From the NCBI GenBank assembly GCA_964423205.1, contig CAYRDX010000012.1, forward strand, positions 1 to 64,000: 64,000 bases of DNA, given 5' to 3'. Source of the stretch: UBA6168 sp964423205. GTDB taxonomy: Bacteria > Bacteroidota > Bacteroidia > Chitinophagales > Saprospiraceae. Positions 44,652 through 53,430 of the stretch are shown in pieces. Position 1 is the first letter of the stretch; the number at the start of each line of letters is the position of its first letter. The translations under genes and the position numbers were made by a program. The notes below the pieces were generated by a model, which saw only the letters and a program-made list of their open reading frames with translations, did no database searches and was not told the origin of the DNA.

Positions 44652-45413
44652 ATGATAGGTGACTTCAACAATAAGATTATTCAAGGTGACTGCTTAGAAA
44701 TCATGCGACAGTTGCCGGACAAGGCATTTGACCTTGTTGTCACTTCACCGCCGTACAATCTGAAAAACTCCACCGGCAACGGAATGAAAGACGGCAGAGG
44801 TGGCAAGTGGAAGAACGCAGAACTTGTGAACGGCTACTCACACCATGACGATTGCATGCCGCATGAGGAGTATGTACAATGGCAACACGACTGCTTGAAA
44901 GAAATGTTTCGCTTGACAAGCGAAAGTGGAGCTATCTTCTACAATCATAAATGGAGAGTGCAAGACGGTTTGCTCCAAGACAGAGCAGACATTATTCGTG
45001 ATTTGCCTGTTCGTCAAATCATAATTTGGAAACGCAAGGGAGGAATAAATTTTAATGCAGGTTACTTCTTACCAACCTACGAGGTAATCTATATGATTGC
45101 AAAACCAGATTTCAAACTTGCACCGAAAGCTAATGCTTTCGGTGATGTTTGGGAGTTCAAACAGGAAATGAAAAACGACCACCCAGCTCCTTTTCCTGTT
45201 GCACTCATTGACAGAATTATTCGTTCAACATTTGCTGAAAATATTCTTGACCCTTTTATGGGCAGTGGAACAACAGCTATTGCATCGCTGATGAACAACA
45301 GAAATTATACAGGCATTGAACTTTCACCTGACTATTGTGCAATGGCTAATGACAGGATTGATGCTTTTCATAAACAACCTCAGCTAAAATTCACAACACA
45401 TCAATCTTTGTAG
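44652..45413 (+). CDS. Type II DNA methyltransferase of an R-M pair (beta class)
   Basis: A 253-residue enzyme with motif IV TSPPYNLKN (residues 31-39) and AdoMet motif DPFMGSGTTAIASL (residues 200-213), in beta-class order. It should methylate an adenine N6 or cytosine N4 in the site cut by the endonuclease encoded next. GC content and codon use look lower than in the neighbours, suggesting horizontal gain. The stop codon TAG shares its last base with the GTG start of the endonuclease. Confidence 0.92.
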   Translation: MIGDFNNKIIQGDCLEIMRQLPDKAFDLVVTSPPYNLKNSTGNGMKDGRGGKWKNAELVNGYSHHDDCMPHEEYVQWQHDCLKEMFRLTSESGAIFYNHKWRVQDGLLQDRADIIRDLPVRQIIIWKRKGGINFNAGYFLPTYEVIYMIAKPDFKLAPKANAFGDVWEFKQEMKNDHPAPFPVALIDRIIRSTFAENILDPFMGSGTTAIASLMNNRNYTGIELSPDYCAMANDRIDAFHKQPQLKFTTHQSL

Positions 45414-46468
45414 TGAAGGCAACAAAATTACTTTCTGAAATACAAAACAGATGGCACAATGCGTATTGGTTTTCAAGAATGTTAATCAATAACGACAAGT
45501 ATGTTGCTATCGGGAAAGAACCAAAACTTTTATCAACGCTTGCAAGTAGTTTGCGACTTGTAGCGAAAGAAAGCAAGGGCAAAGACACTTTGCGTTTGCA
45601 AAAGCAAACGCTACGGAACATAATTGAAGAACGCTTCAAGAAAACTGCTGCAAGATACGATCGTGTTCAGCGGATGCTCACAGAACTTGATGAAGAAATC
45701 AAATCAATTTCGGACATGGATGTTTTCATTCTCACATGCGAGAACATAATGCTTCCGCTTCATCAGGCAATAGCAAACATTCCAAGTGACGACAAAGAAT
45801 TTACATTGAACATTGCAAAATCTTATTTGGATGTTCAGGGTGAGCAAGGTTTAGCAACGATAATTTCACTTTGGGATGACCTTGGTGTTAAAGGGTGTTT
45901 AACCGCTGAGAGAACAGAAATAGTTAGAGCATTTACAACACTTCGTATTCTTCTTACGAAGAATAAATCAATTTCCGAAGAAGAAAGAGACATTGTGCTG
46001 ACAGCGTTCACTCAGGAATTTGAAAGACGAGCAGCACAAAAGCGAAAGAAAAGAGCAGGTGGAAGTTTGGAAGATGTTACCGATTTTATTTTGGGTTACT
46101 ACAAAATTAAACGAGCAGAAGCACCTTCGCATTTTCAGGCAGATCTTGAAGTTGATAATTGGGTAAAAACTAAAGACGGTTGGCTAATTGGTATTTCTTG
46201 CAAACGGACTATTCGTGAACGCTGGAAAAATGTGAGCAGCAGTACAGAGGTTTACAATCGTTTCAAAGTCAAGTATATTTTTCATGTGGTAACTTTTGAC
46301 GTAGATTTATCGGATGACAAACTCACTTTGCTTGGCGAGCAGCGTCAAATTTTTTACCTCGCTGACAACAGCCGAAGATTGAAATACGCTAGTAAACATG
46401 TCGGACTTAAAAATTACGTGCGACCAATTTCGCAACTTATAAACGACCTACGAAAACACATGAAATGA
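45413..46468 (+). CDS. Type II restriction endonuclease (PD-(D/E)xK type)
   Basis: A 351-residue protein that starts at GTG, 1 base overlapping the methyltransferase gene. Residues 1-200 are helical. The nuclease region contains RAGGSLEDVTDFIL (residues 214-227; Glu220 candidate) and DLEVDNWVKTKDGWLIG followed by ISCKRTIRERWK, with Asp248 and Lys264 as candidates for the PD-(D/E)xK core (the acidic residue before Lys is replaced by Ser262). The SCKRTxRERW pattern is known from type II endonucleases. The recognition site cannot be read from the sequence. AT-rich like its partner. Confidence 0.85.
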   Translation: MKATKLLSEIQNRWHNAYWFSRMLINNDKYVAIGKEPKLLSTLASSLRLVAKESKGKDTLRLQKQTLRNIIEERFKKTAARYDRVQRMLTELDEEIKSISDMDVFILTCENIMLPLHQAIANIPSDDKEFTLNIAKSYLDVQGEQGLATIISLWDDLGVKGCLTAERTEIVRAFTTLRILLTKNKSISEEERDIVLTAFTQEFERRAAQKRKKRAGGSLEDVTDFILGYYKIKRAEAPSHFQADLEVDNWVKTKDGWLIGISCKRTIRERWKNVSSSTEVYNRFKVKYIFHVVTFDVDLSDDKLTLLGEQRQIFYLADNSRRLKYASKHVGLKNYVRPISQLINDLRKHMK

Positions 46469-46569
46469 CAAGTAAGCATTCACACAAAATCGTTTTCCGA
46501 AAAGTTGTGAACGCCGTTTATAAACACATACGGTTAAAACCTTTCGCCTTAATCGTTGGTCTTCATATA

Positions 46570-46589
46570 TCCCACAACTGAAGTTGTGG
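46570..46589. repeat. 20-bp palindrome
   Basis: CCCACAACTGAAGTTGTGGG is a 9-bp inverted repeat around GA, in the spacer between the restriction endonuclease and the convergent amidase gene. Only one copy is seen in the window. Confidence 0.5.
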
Positions 46590-46602
46590 GTTGAAACAGA
46601 TT

Positions 46603-46675
46603 CAGGGCCTGGCTCGCAGCCAGACCCTGACTATCGTATCAATTGAGGGTCTGACTCGCAGCCAGACCCTCAATT
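46603..46675. repeat. Two tandem REP-like hairpins
   Basis: Copy 1 (46603-46629) runs from CAGGGCCTGGCT to AGCCAGACCCTG; copy 2 (46641-46675) runs from AATTGAGGGTCTG to CAGACCCTCAATT, a perfect 13-bp stem. Both share the core CTCGCAGCCAGACCCT. They lie between convergent genes and may end both transcripts. Confidence 0.7.
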
Positions 46676-46691
46676 AGTTAAGCAAGTGGCC

Positions 46692-48326
46692 TTAAAACGG
46701 ATGCTTCTTATGAAAATCCGTTGCATCCTGATAACGTTTCGCCAAAATCATCAGATCAGCTTCGCCGAACAACTTTCCGGTAAAGGTGATGCTGGTGGGT
46801 GTGCCGTTTCGGAAACCATTAGGCAACACCACTGCCGGGTGACCTGTGAAATTTGTTATCATGAGGCTTTGCGAACCCCAGGAGGGAGCAATATAAACAT
46901 CCACTTTCTTGAAAATCTCGTCCATATCCACAATTAACTGGCTGCGGAACCTGTTGGCCTGAATGTATTCTACGGCAGGAACAAAACGGGCTGCACGGAA
47001 CAGGTTGGGCCAGGCGCCGCGTGTTTGCCGTACCAACAAATCGTCCTTACCGGAACGGGTGAGCTCATCAAAAGCCGCGGCTGCCTCCGAATGCAGGATG
47101 AAACGAATGGGTGCAGATTTTGGCAGTTCGACCGGTATCAATTCCCAGCCCATGGAACGCATCTTTTCCAGTGCGATGCTGTCCTGAGCTTTGAACGGAT
47201 AATTGGATTCAAAATCACTTTTCAGGTATCCAACTCTCAGTTTCTTAATATCCTGTGAGCTATTGTAATTAAAGGCTGCATTCATTACAGACCTGTCGTG
47301 GTTGTCCTCGCCGCGCAGGGCTTCAAAAACGATGGCGGCATCTTCCACAGTCCGGGTGATGGGACCGATTTTATCCATGCTCCAACTCAAGGCCATGGCG
47401 CCGGTCCGGGCTACCCGCCCGAATGTGGGGCGCAAGCCGGTAGTCCCGCAAACCGTTGACGGCGAAACGATGGAACCCAGGGTTTCTGTTCCAATAGCAA
47501 AAGGCAGACATCCGGCGGCAACTGCAGAGGCAGAACCCGCTGATGAGCCACTCGAGCCTTGTTCTGTATTCCAAGGATTGCGTGTCCGACCGCCGAACCA
47601 AACGTCTCCACTGGCCAATGCACCGAGCGTGGTTTTAGCAATTAGTACAGCACCGGCCGCTTCCAGTTTTTTGATGACCCAGGCATCTTCATCTATGACC
47701 TGGTCTTTGTATGGCATGGCGCCCCATGTCGTTTTATATCCCTTTACTGAAAGAAGGTCTTTGGTTCCGTAGGGTATGCCGTGCAGCGTGCTCCGGTATT
47801 TTCCCGCTTTTATTTCTGCATCGGCCTTACGCGCCTGTTTGATGGCAAGCTCATCGGTAAAGCTGACTACACATTGCAGGGTGTCGTTGTATTTTTTTAA
47901 TCTTTCCAGAAAGAAGCGGGTGAGTTCCTCACTGCTGATCTGTTTTGTTTTAATTAAAACAGCCAATTCCTGTACGGTAAAATAGGCCAGTTCATTACGG
48001 TTAGCGGGCAGTTTGATTTTTCCTGGTTGACTAAAACGCAACGGTTTCTGGTTTTTATCGATAACAAAACCCGGAGGGAGTGGATTAAATACCAGTGCCG
48101 GTGAAAGACTGTTCGGGATTTCTGTTTCCCGCATGGTGCCATAATTTCGTAACCTTTCTTCGATGTCAGGCAGTAGTGAATCAGCTTCAGCTTCTGTGAA
48201 TTCCAGACCCATAATCCGGGCAGCATGGAACACATCTTCGCGGGTAAGTTTATCAGCTACCGAATAGGTAAAAGCGCCGAGCAGAAAGCCGGCAATTAGT
48301 GTAAGGAGTAAATGTTTGAGTTTCAT
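46692..48326 (-). CDS. Amidase signature family hydrolase
   Basis: A 544-residue enzyme with an N-terminal hydrophobic segment (LLLTLIAGFLLGAFTYSV, signal peptide or anchor). The Ser-cisSer-Lys triad is visible: Lys189 in YGTKD, the Gly/Ser-rich loop QGSSGSSAGSASAVAAG (around residue 262) and nucleophile Ser285 in GTETLGSIVSPS. It should hydrolyse amides in the periplasm or at the membrane; it is not the aminoacyl-tRNA amidotransferase GatA, because of its export signal and about 100-residue extra N-terminus. Confidence 0.87.
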   Translation of the reverse strand: MKLKHLLLTLIAGFLLGAFTYSVADKLTREDVFHAARIMGLEFTEAEADSLLPDIEERLRNYGTMRETEIPNSLSPALVFNPLPPGFVIDKNQKPLRFSQPGKIKLPANRNELAYFTVQELAVLIKTKQISSEELTRFFLERLKKYNDTLQCVVSFTDELAIKQARKADAEIKAGKYRSTLHGIPYGTKDLLSVKGYKTTWGAMPYKDQVIDEDAWVIKKLEAAGAVLIAKTTLGALASGDVWFGGRTRNPWNTEQGSSGSSAGSASAVAAGCLPFAIGTETLGSIVSPSTVCGTTGLRPTFGRVARTGAMALSWSMDKIGPITRTVEDAAIVFEALRGEDNHDRSVMNAAFNYNSSQDIKKLRVGYLKSDFESNYPFKAQDSIALEKMRSMGWELIPVELPKSAPIRFILHSEAAAAFDELTRSGKDDLLVRQTRGAWPNLFRAARFVPAVEYIQANRFRSQLIVDMDEIFKKVDVYIAPSWGSQSLMITNFTGHPAVVLPNGFRNGTPTSITFTGKLFGEADLMILAKRYQDATDFHKKHPF

Positions 48327-48395
48327 AAGTATCGTTTTGTTGGAAGGTCAATGTAGGAAGAATTGAGGACATGGTGATTTGCAGATGGGAAAAAC

Positions 48396-48432
48396 AAAAA
48401 GGGTTTTCCAAACAGCGTGGAAAACCCTTTTT
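48396..48432 (-). terminator. Rho-independent terminator of the nqr operon
   Basis: On the minus strand AAAAAGGGTTTTCC and GGAAAACCCTTTTT form a perfect 14-bp stem with a 9-base loop, the right arm ending in five T residues. It lies 19 bases after the nqrF stop codon. Confidence 0.85.
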
Positions 48433-48450
48433 GAAAACGTTGATTAGGTC

Positions 48451-49743
48451 TTAGCTTCCGAAGTCGTCGAATGCGATGTTTTCTTCGGGTACGCCAAGGT
48501 TGTTGAGCATCTTGTGAACCGCATCGAGCATGAGCGGCGGACCACACAGATAGTATTCAATTTCTTCCGGCTCTGGATGGTTCTTCAGGTAGTTGTCGAA
48601 CACAACCTGGTGAATGAAACCAACAGGACCGTTCCAGTTGTCTTCCGGTAATGGTTCAGACAGGGCAATATGGTATTTGAAGTTGTCAAAGTCCTTTTCG
48701 ATGGCTCTGAAATCTTCAGTGTAGAACAATTCTCTTGCGGAGCGACCACCGTACCAGTAGCTGACTTTTCTTTCCCTTTGTTTCATCGTATGGAACAAGT
48801 GGAATACATGAGAACGCAGAGGAGCCATTCCCGCACCACCACCTATATACATCATTTCTTTATTGGTTGGCTTGATGAAGAATTCACCGTAAGGACCTGA
48901 AATGACAACCTTATCGCCAGGTTTGCGTGTGAACACATAACTGGAGCAAATACCGGGGTTCACCTGCATCCAGCCTTTTGCAGCCCTGTCCCAGGGTGGA
49001 GTAGCGATACGGATGTTCAGCATCACGATATTGCCTTCTGCAGGGTGGTTGGCCATGGAGTAAGCACGGAACTGCGATTCTTTATTTTTCATCCTGAGGT
49101 CCCACATCTTGTACTGGTCCCATTCGGTTTTGAATTCATCGGGTTTCTTACCGGCCATTCGTGGGTGCGCAGTGATGTCTATGTCTTTGAAATCGCATTC
49201 AATAACCGGCACATCGATTTGCACGTATCCACCTGATTCGAAGTGGAGTGATTCACCTGGTGGCAATTTCACAACAAACTCTTTGATGAAAGTAGCCACG
49301 TTGTAATTGGATAACACTTCGCATTCCCATTTCTTGATGCCGAATACCTCTTCAGGTACGCGGATTTTCATGTCGTTTCTAACCTTTACCTGGCAAGCCA
49401 GACGAACGTGCTCAGCAGCTTCCTTACGGGTAAGGTGGTTCATTTCGGTCGGGAGCGGATCCCCGCCTCCATCATCCACATGGCAACGGCACATGGCACA
49501 GGTTCCACCGCCACCGCACGCGGATGGCAGGAACACGTTTTCACCGGACAGAACCGACAGCAGTGATGCACCGGGCTTCACAACCAATGGTTTGGATTCG
49601 TCGCCGTTGACGATGATTTTGACATCGCCCTGCGGCACGAGTTTCGATTGAGCATAAATCAATCCGAAAGTCAGAATGAGAATAACCATGGTAAAGGCTA
49701 CTGCTCCCCAGACTACAAACATGATATCGAATAGAAGAATCAT
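48451..49743 (-). CDS. nqrF: Na+-translocating NADH-quinone reductase subunit F
   Basis: A 430-residue membrane-anchored subunit that accepts electrons from NADH. N-terminal helix (MFVVWGAVAFTMVILILTFGLI), a 2Fe-2S ferredoxin domain with Cys76, Cys82, Cys85 and Cys117, then an FAD-binding domain with FRAYSMANHP and an NADH-binding domain (MYIGGGAGMAPLRSHVF, YYLCGPPLML) ending FDDFGS. All cofactor ligands are intact. The frame is open 18 codons further upstream, but those translate low-complexity TTTTGGC repeats; the start at 49743 matches the family. Confidence 0.96.
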   Translation of the reverse strand: MILLFDIMFVVWGAVAFTMVILILTFGLIYAQSKLVPQGDVKIIVNGDESKPLVVKPGASLLSVLSGENVFLPSACGGGGTCAMCRCHVDDGGGDPLPTEMNHLTRKEAAEHVRLACQVKVRNDMKIRVPEEVFGIKKWECEVLSNYNVATFIKEFVVKLPPGESLHFESGGYVQIDVPVIECDFKDIDITAHPRMAGKKPDEFKTEWDQYKMWDLRMKNKESQFRAYSMANHPAEGNIVMLNIRIATPPWDRAAKGWMQVNPGICSSYVFTRKPGDKVVISGPYGEFFIKPTNKEMMYIGGGAGMAPLRSHVFHLFHTMKQRERKVSYWYGGRSARELFYTEDFRAIEKDFDNFKYHIALSEPLPEDNWNGPVGFIHQVVFDNYLKNHPEPEEIEYYLCGPPLMLDAVHKMLNNLGVPEENIAFDDFGS

Positions 49744-49818
49744 TGTGTTAGCTTTTGGCTGTTGGCCCTTGGCTTTTTGGCATTTAAGGAGCGCCAAAGA
49801 GCTAAAGGCCGATAATTT

Positions 49819-50427
49819 TTAATGCATATAGGTTGCAGGGTTGATGCCCATCAGGGCCATAAAGCCCATACCCATCAAACCTGTAAGGATAAATGCAATT
49901 CCAAGGCCTCTTAGGGGTGCGGGAACAGCGCTGTACCTGATTTTCTCTCTGATAGCCGCTATGACGATCATGGCTATTGCAAAACCTACCCCTGAGCCAA
50001 AACCAAACATGGTAGCTTCAGGCAGGTTGTATTCTCTTGCGACCATAAACAAAGCACCACCGAGGATGGCGCAGTTCACTGTAATAAGCGGCAGGAAGAT
50101 ACCCAGAGCTGAATACAGGGCCGGAGAGAATTTCTCTACTACCATTTCAACCAACTGCACTGCTGACGCAATGGTGGCAATGAAAAGGATAAATCGCAGG
50201 AAGGTGAGGTCAGTTTTGAAAATTCCGTTCGCACCCAGAACGTAGGTATTTACAACCCAGTTGATTGGCACAGTTAGAGTAAGTACGAAAATAACCGCTG
50301 CACCCAGACCAACGGCTGTCTTTACAGATTTGGAAACCGCGAGGTACGAGCACATCCCGAGGAAGTAGGCCAATACCATGTTTTCAATAAAGACTGACTT
50401 GAGAAATATATTGAGTAATTCGCCCAT
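49819..50427 (-). CDS. nqrE: Na+-translocating NADH-quinone reductase subunit E
   Basis: A 202-residue protein with six transmembrane helices. It begins MGELLNIFLKSVFIENMVLAYFLGMCSYLAVS. Cys in GMCSYL and in TVNCAILGG are the residues that bind the intramembrane iron centre shared with NqrD. The gene lies between nqrD and nqrF in the standard order. Confidence 0.96.
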   Translation of the reverse strand: MGELLNIFLKSVFIENMVLAYFLGMCSYLAVSKSVKTAVGLGAAVIFVLTLTVPINWVVNTYVLGANGIFKTDLTFLRFILFIATIASAVQLVEMVVEKFSPALYSALGIFLPLITVNCAILGGALFMVAREYNLPEATMFGFGSGVGFAIAMIVIAAIREKIRYSAVPAPLRGLGIAFILTGLMGMGFMALMGINPATYMH

Positions 50428-50493
50428 GATTATTATTCAATGTTGGATGATGAAATTGGGATGATTGAATTCGCCAAAGTTTCAGTATCCAGT

Positions 50494-51192
50494 TTAAGAT
50501 ATATCAACGAGTTTTGTGTTTCTGGCTCTTTGTATCCAGATGATGATGGCGATGACAAACAGTGCCGATGCAGGAAGCACCAGGAGGTTGTTTGGCATGT
50601 ACCAGCTCAACCAGGATATTTCTGTCGTGTTCAGCAGGTATTCCGGTGTGCCGCCGATGATTTTAAAACCAGCCAGACTGCCTTTACCGAAAAGCTCCCT
50701 AACCACTGACACAGCAATGAGAATAACTCCATATCCAATTCCATTACCGATGCCATCGAGGAAAGATTTCCAGGGCCTGTTAGCCATGGCAAATGCTTCC
50801 AGACGGCCCATCACTATACAGTTGGTAATGATAAGACCGATGTAAACGGAAAGCTGTTTCCAAATGGGATAGCTATATGCTTTCAATATCAGTTCAACAA
50901 CGGTGACGAGAAATGCGATGATCAATAGCTGCACGATCATCCTGATTTGCTTTGGAATTCCTTTTCTCAACAACGAGGTGAAGAGGTTTGAAAAAGCCAC
51001 GACAAATATTACAGACAAGGTCATAATGAATGCCGGCTTCACCATGGTGGTTACAGCCAAAGCAGAGCATATACCCAGCACCTGCACGGTGATGGGGTTG
51101 TTGTCATTGAATGGGTCAATGAGTAACTTTTTTTCTTTTCTGCCAAATAGTGGTTCCTTTTCTTTGATCACTTGAGTTGCTACTTCTGCCAT
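50494..51192 (-). CDS. nqrD: Na+-translocating NADH-quinone reductase subunit D
   Basis: A 232-residue protein with about six helices, paralogous to NqrE. Iron-binding cysteines are in LGICSALAVTT and ITNCIVMGRLEAF. It has a charged N-terminal extension of about 30 residues (EKEPLFGRKEKKLLIDPFN). Confidence 0.95.
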   Translation of the reverse strand: MAEVATQVIKEKEPLFGRKEKKLLIDPFNDNNPITVQVLGICSALAVTTMVKPAFIMTLSVIFVVAFSNLFTSLLRKGIPKQIRMIVQLLIIAFLVTVVELILKAYSYPIWKQLSVYIGLIITNCIVMGRLEAFAMANRPWKSFLDGIGNGIGYGVILIAVSVVRELFGKGSLAGFKIIGGTPEYLLNTTEISWLSWYMPNNLLVLPASALFVIAIIIWIQRARNTKLVDIS

Positions 51193-51248
51193 TTCTTAAG
51201 TATTAATGGTTGAATGAATCAAACTGGATATTACTCAGTTTCATTCAA

Positions 51249-52013
51249 TTATTCATTCTGTTGTTCATTCAGTGGCTCTTCCACTGGTTGCTCATTTGTA
51301 CTTTTGTTCATTTGAGCCTGGAAAAAAGGAAGGTAAATTTTCAACCCTCTTGCCATCATTTCATTGACACCGTTAAGAGTCATGGTTGCTCCGGCAATAG
51401 CATCTACCTGATGGTCAGGCACTTTAATGCCACCTTTCACGATGCTCACCGATACATATTCGCCGTTTTCGAAAATTTTCCTGCCAACAAACTGAGCTTT
51501 CCAGGCCGGGTTATCCTTGATTTCAGCACCCATACCTGCAGTCTCTGCAACGTGGTCGAAGGTTACGCCGGAGATGGTGTTGAAGTCATCCTGAAAAGCT
51601 ATGGTTCCCCAGATTTTATCCCAGAGACCGTTGCCACGAACAGCTGCCAGGTAAAATTTACTCTGGTCTCCATTGAAGATATACAAGGGGTAAAGGCGCT
51701 GCTCAAGTGGCTTCTTTTCTTCCTGAGCCATACTGATGTCGTCCGCCTTCATGCCTTCGACAACGTTGCCATTGGCATCGAGTACCAACTGTTCCATCTT
51801 TTGGTCAAAAAGTTCGAAAACGTCTTTATCGCTCATAGCATCAATATCAACATTGAGCTGATTCTTGACAGCACTGAGAATGTCCCTTTTTTTGAAAATG
51901 GCTTCATTGGCATCATGGGCAGGTTTAAGACCGGTCACTATGATGGCCAGTACAACCGACACAATGAGTGTCATGATGACGGTGTAAACGGTGATGTATT
52001 TATTGCTGTACAC
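51249..52013 (-). CDS. nqrC: Na+-translocating NADH-quinone reductase subunit C
   Basis: A 254-residue subunit with one N-terminal helix (YTVIMTLIVSVVLAIIVTGL) and a periplasmic flavin domain. The covalent FMN site is Thr210 in DAIAGATMTLNGV; the usual SGAT is AGAT here, but the threonine is kept. A Glu/Pro/Asn-rich tail (NEQPVEEPLNEQQNE) is unusual. Confidence 0.94.
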   Translation of the reverse strand: MYSNKYITVYTVIMTLIVSVVLAIIVTGLKPAHDANEAIFKKRDILSAVKNQLNVDIDAMSDKDVFELFDQKMEQLVLDANGNVVEGMKADDISMAQEEKKPLEQRLYPLYIFNGDQSKFYLAAVRGNGLWDKIWGTIAFQDDFNTISGVTFDHVAETAGMGAEIKDNPAWKAQFVGRKIFENGEYVSVSIVKGGIKVPDHQVDAIAGATMTLNGVNEMMARGLKIYLPFFQAQMNKSTNEQPVEEPLNEQQNE

Positions 52014-52074
52014 TTTGTAAATGTTTTACTTCCAAAAACTGGTTATGAACGATCATAGTCCCAGCGGGAATAAG

Positions 52075-53337
52075 TTATGCATTGACTCTTTTGAGCCTGC
52101 GTTTGATATTGGCCTGGACTACATAGTAGTCAATTACAGGAACAAAAATGTTCATGAAAATGATGGCGAGCATCCATCCTTCTGGGTAAGCGGGGTTCAT
52201 TACGCGGATGGTAATACCCAGCGCACCTATCAGGAATCCGTAAATCCATTTTCCAGTATCTGTGTTGGATGCCGTAACGGGGTCAGTAGCCATGAACACT
52301 ATAGCAAACCAAAGGCTTCCCACAATGAAATGGTTGTACCAGGGAATATTCATAATGCTGTCGAAGCCCCAGGCATTGAAAAGCAAACCCATTGTCGCTG
52401 CTCCGATAATTGCAGAGAGCATAATGCGCCAGGAAGCTATTTTGGTCACAAGCAGGATGATAGCACCCAGAATGATGAGCGGCTTACTGGTTTCACCGAT
52501 TGACCCTGGAATGGTTCCCCAAATCATGTCCATTGGTGCATAAACCTGGGTTACATTTTCCCAGCCTTTTTTGGCAAGGTCGAGTGGGGTAGCGCCGGTA
52601 AAGCCATCAGCGATGGCCCCGCCACCGGCTCCGAATGTGTCTGCACCAAACAGTCCGAATATCCAATCAAAGAGGTGATGCCCCCAGCCATACATGTCCC
52701 CAACCGGGCGTCCTGCTTCGTACACAACACTGGAAACCCAGATGGTGTCACCGGCGATTGTTGTTGGATATGCGAAGAAGACGAACATACGGGAAAGAAG
52801 GGCAATGTTTACTACGTTCATACCGGTGCCGCCAAATGCTTCTTTGCCAATGATTACTGCAAAAGCAACTGCCAGGGCCAAAATCCAGAGTGGAATATCT
52901 GGAGGCATAATCAGCGGAATAAGGGCTCCTGTTACGAGGAATCCTTCCTCAATGCCATGTCCTTTTTTCATGGCATAGTAGAATTCTATACCGAGCCCTA
53001 CCACCATGGCTACTACGTAAATAGGAAGCACCTTAATGATGCCTTCTGCGAGTTTCAGGTACCAGCCTTCCCACAATCCTGGATATTTTCCAAGAGCCAG
53101 GAAATGCTGGTGTCCTACATTGTAGGTTCCGAAAATAAAGGATGCCATTAGTGCCAGCACTACTATGGTCATCGTCCTTTTCAGGTCCATGCGGTCGCGG
53201 AGGTGGACTCCACCTGGCTTTGTCACAGTGTTCGGTGTAAAAAGAAATGTGAAAAAGCCGTCATAGACGGTATGCCAGAAAGGATATTTTTTCTTGTCTG
53301 GCTCTAAGTTTTTTACTGTCTTTAATAAACCTTTCAT
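52075..53337 (-). CDS. nqrB: Na+-translocating NADH-quinone reductase subunit B
   Basis: A 420-residue core membrane subunit with about ten helices. The covalent FMN threonine is Thr250 in DGFTGATPLDLAK. MFVFFAYPTTIAGD and WFAIVFMATDPVTASNTDTGKWIYG are typical. It forms the Na+ channel and the quinone site with NqrA. Confidence 0.96.
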   Translation of the reverse strand: MKGLLKTVKNLEPDKKKYPFWHTVYDGFFTFLFTPNTVTKPGGVHLRDRMDLKRTMTIVVLALMASFIFGTYNVGHQHFLALGKYPGLWEGWYLKLAEGIIKVLPIYVVAMVVGLGIEFYYAMKKGHGIEEGFLVTGALIPLIMPPDIPLWILALAVAFAVIIGKEAFGGTGMNVVNIALLSRMFVFFAYPTTIAGDTIWVSSVVYEAGRPVGDMYGWGHHLFDWIFGLFGADTFGAGGGAIADGFTGATPLDLAKKGWENVTQVYAPMDMIWGTIPGSIGETSKPLIILGAIILLVTKIASWRIMLSAIIGAATMGLLFNAWGFDSIMNIPWYNHFIVGSLWFAIVFMATDPVTASNTDTGKWIYGFLIGALGITIRVMNPAYPEGWMLAIIFMNIFVPVIDYYVVQANIKRRLKRVNA

Positions 53338-53430
53338 TTATGAAGGATTGAAGCTAAAAGGCCGAAAACCAAGGGTTCTGCATGCTCTTTTTAGTCTTTT
53401 CTTTTTAAAAATATTCAGTCAATCAGAGAA

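Noticed and set aside
46561..46600. Palindrome followed by GGTTGAAACAG, reminiscent of a CRISPR repeat
   Set aside because: Only one copy occurs, with no regularly spaced repeats or cas genes.
47302..47772. 156-codon plus-strand frame opposite the amidase gene
   Set aside because: Antisense shadow of the conserved amidase-signature region.
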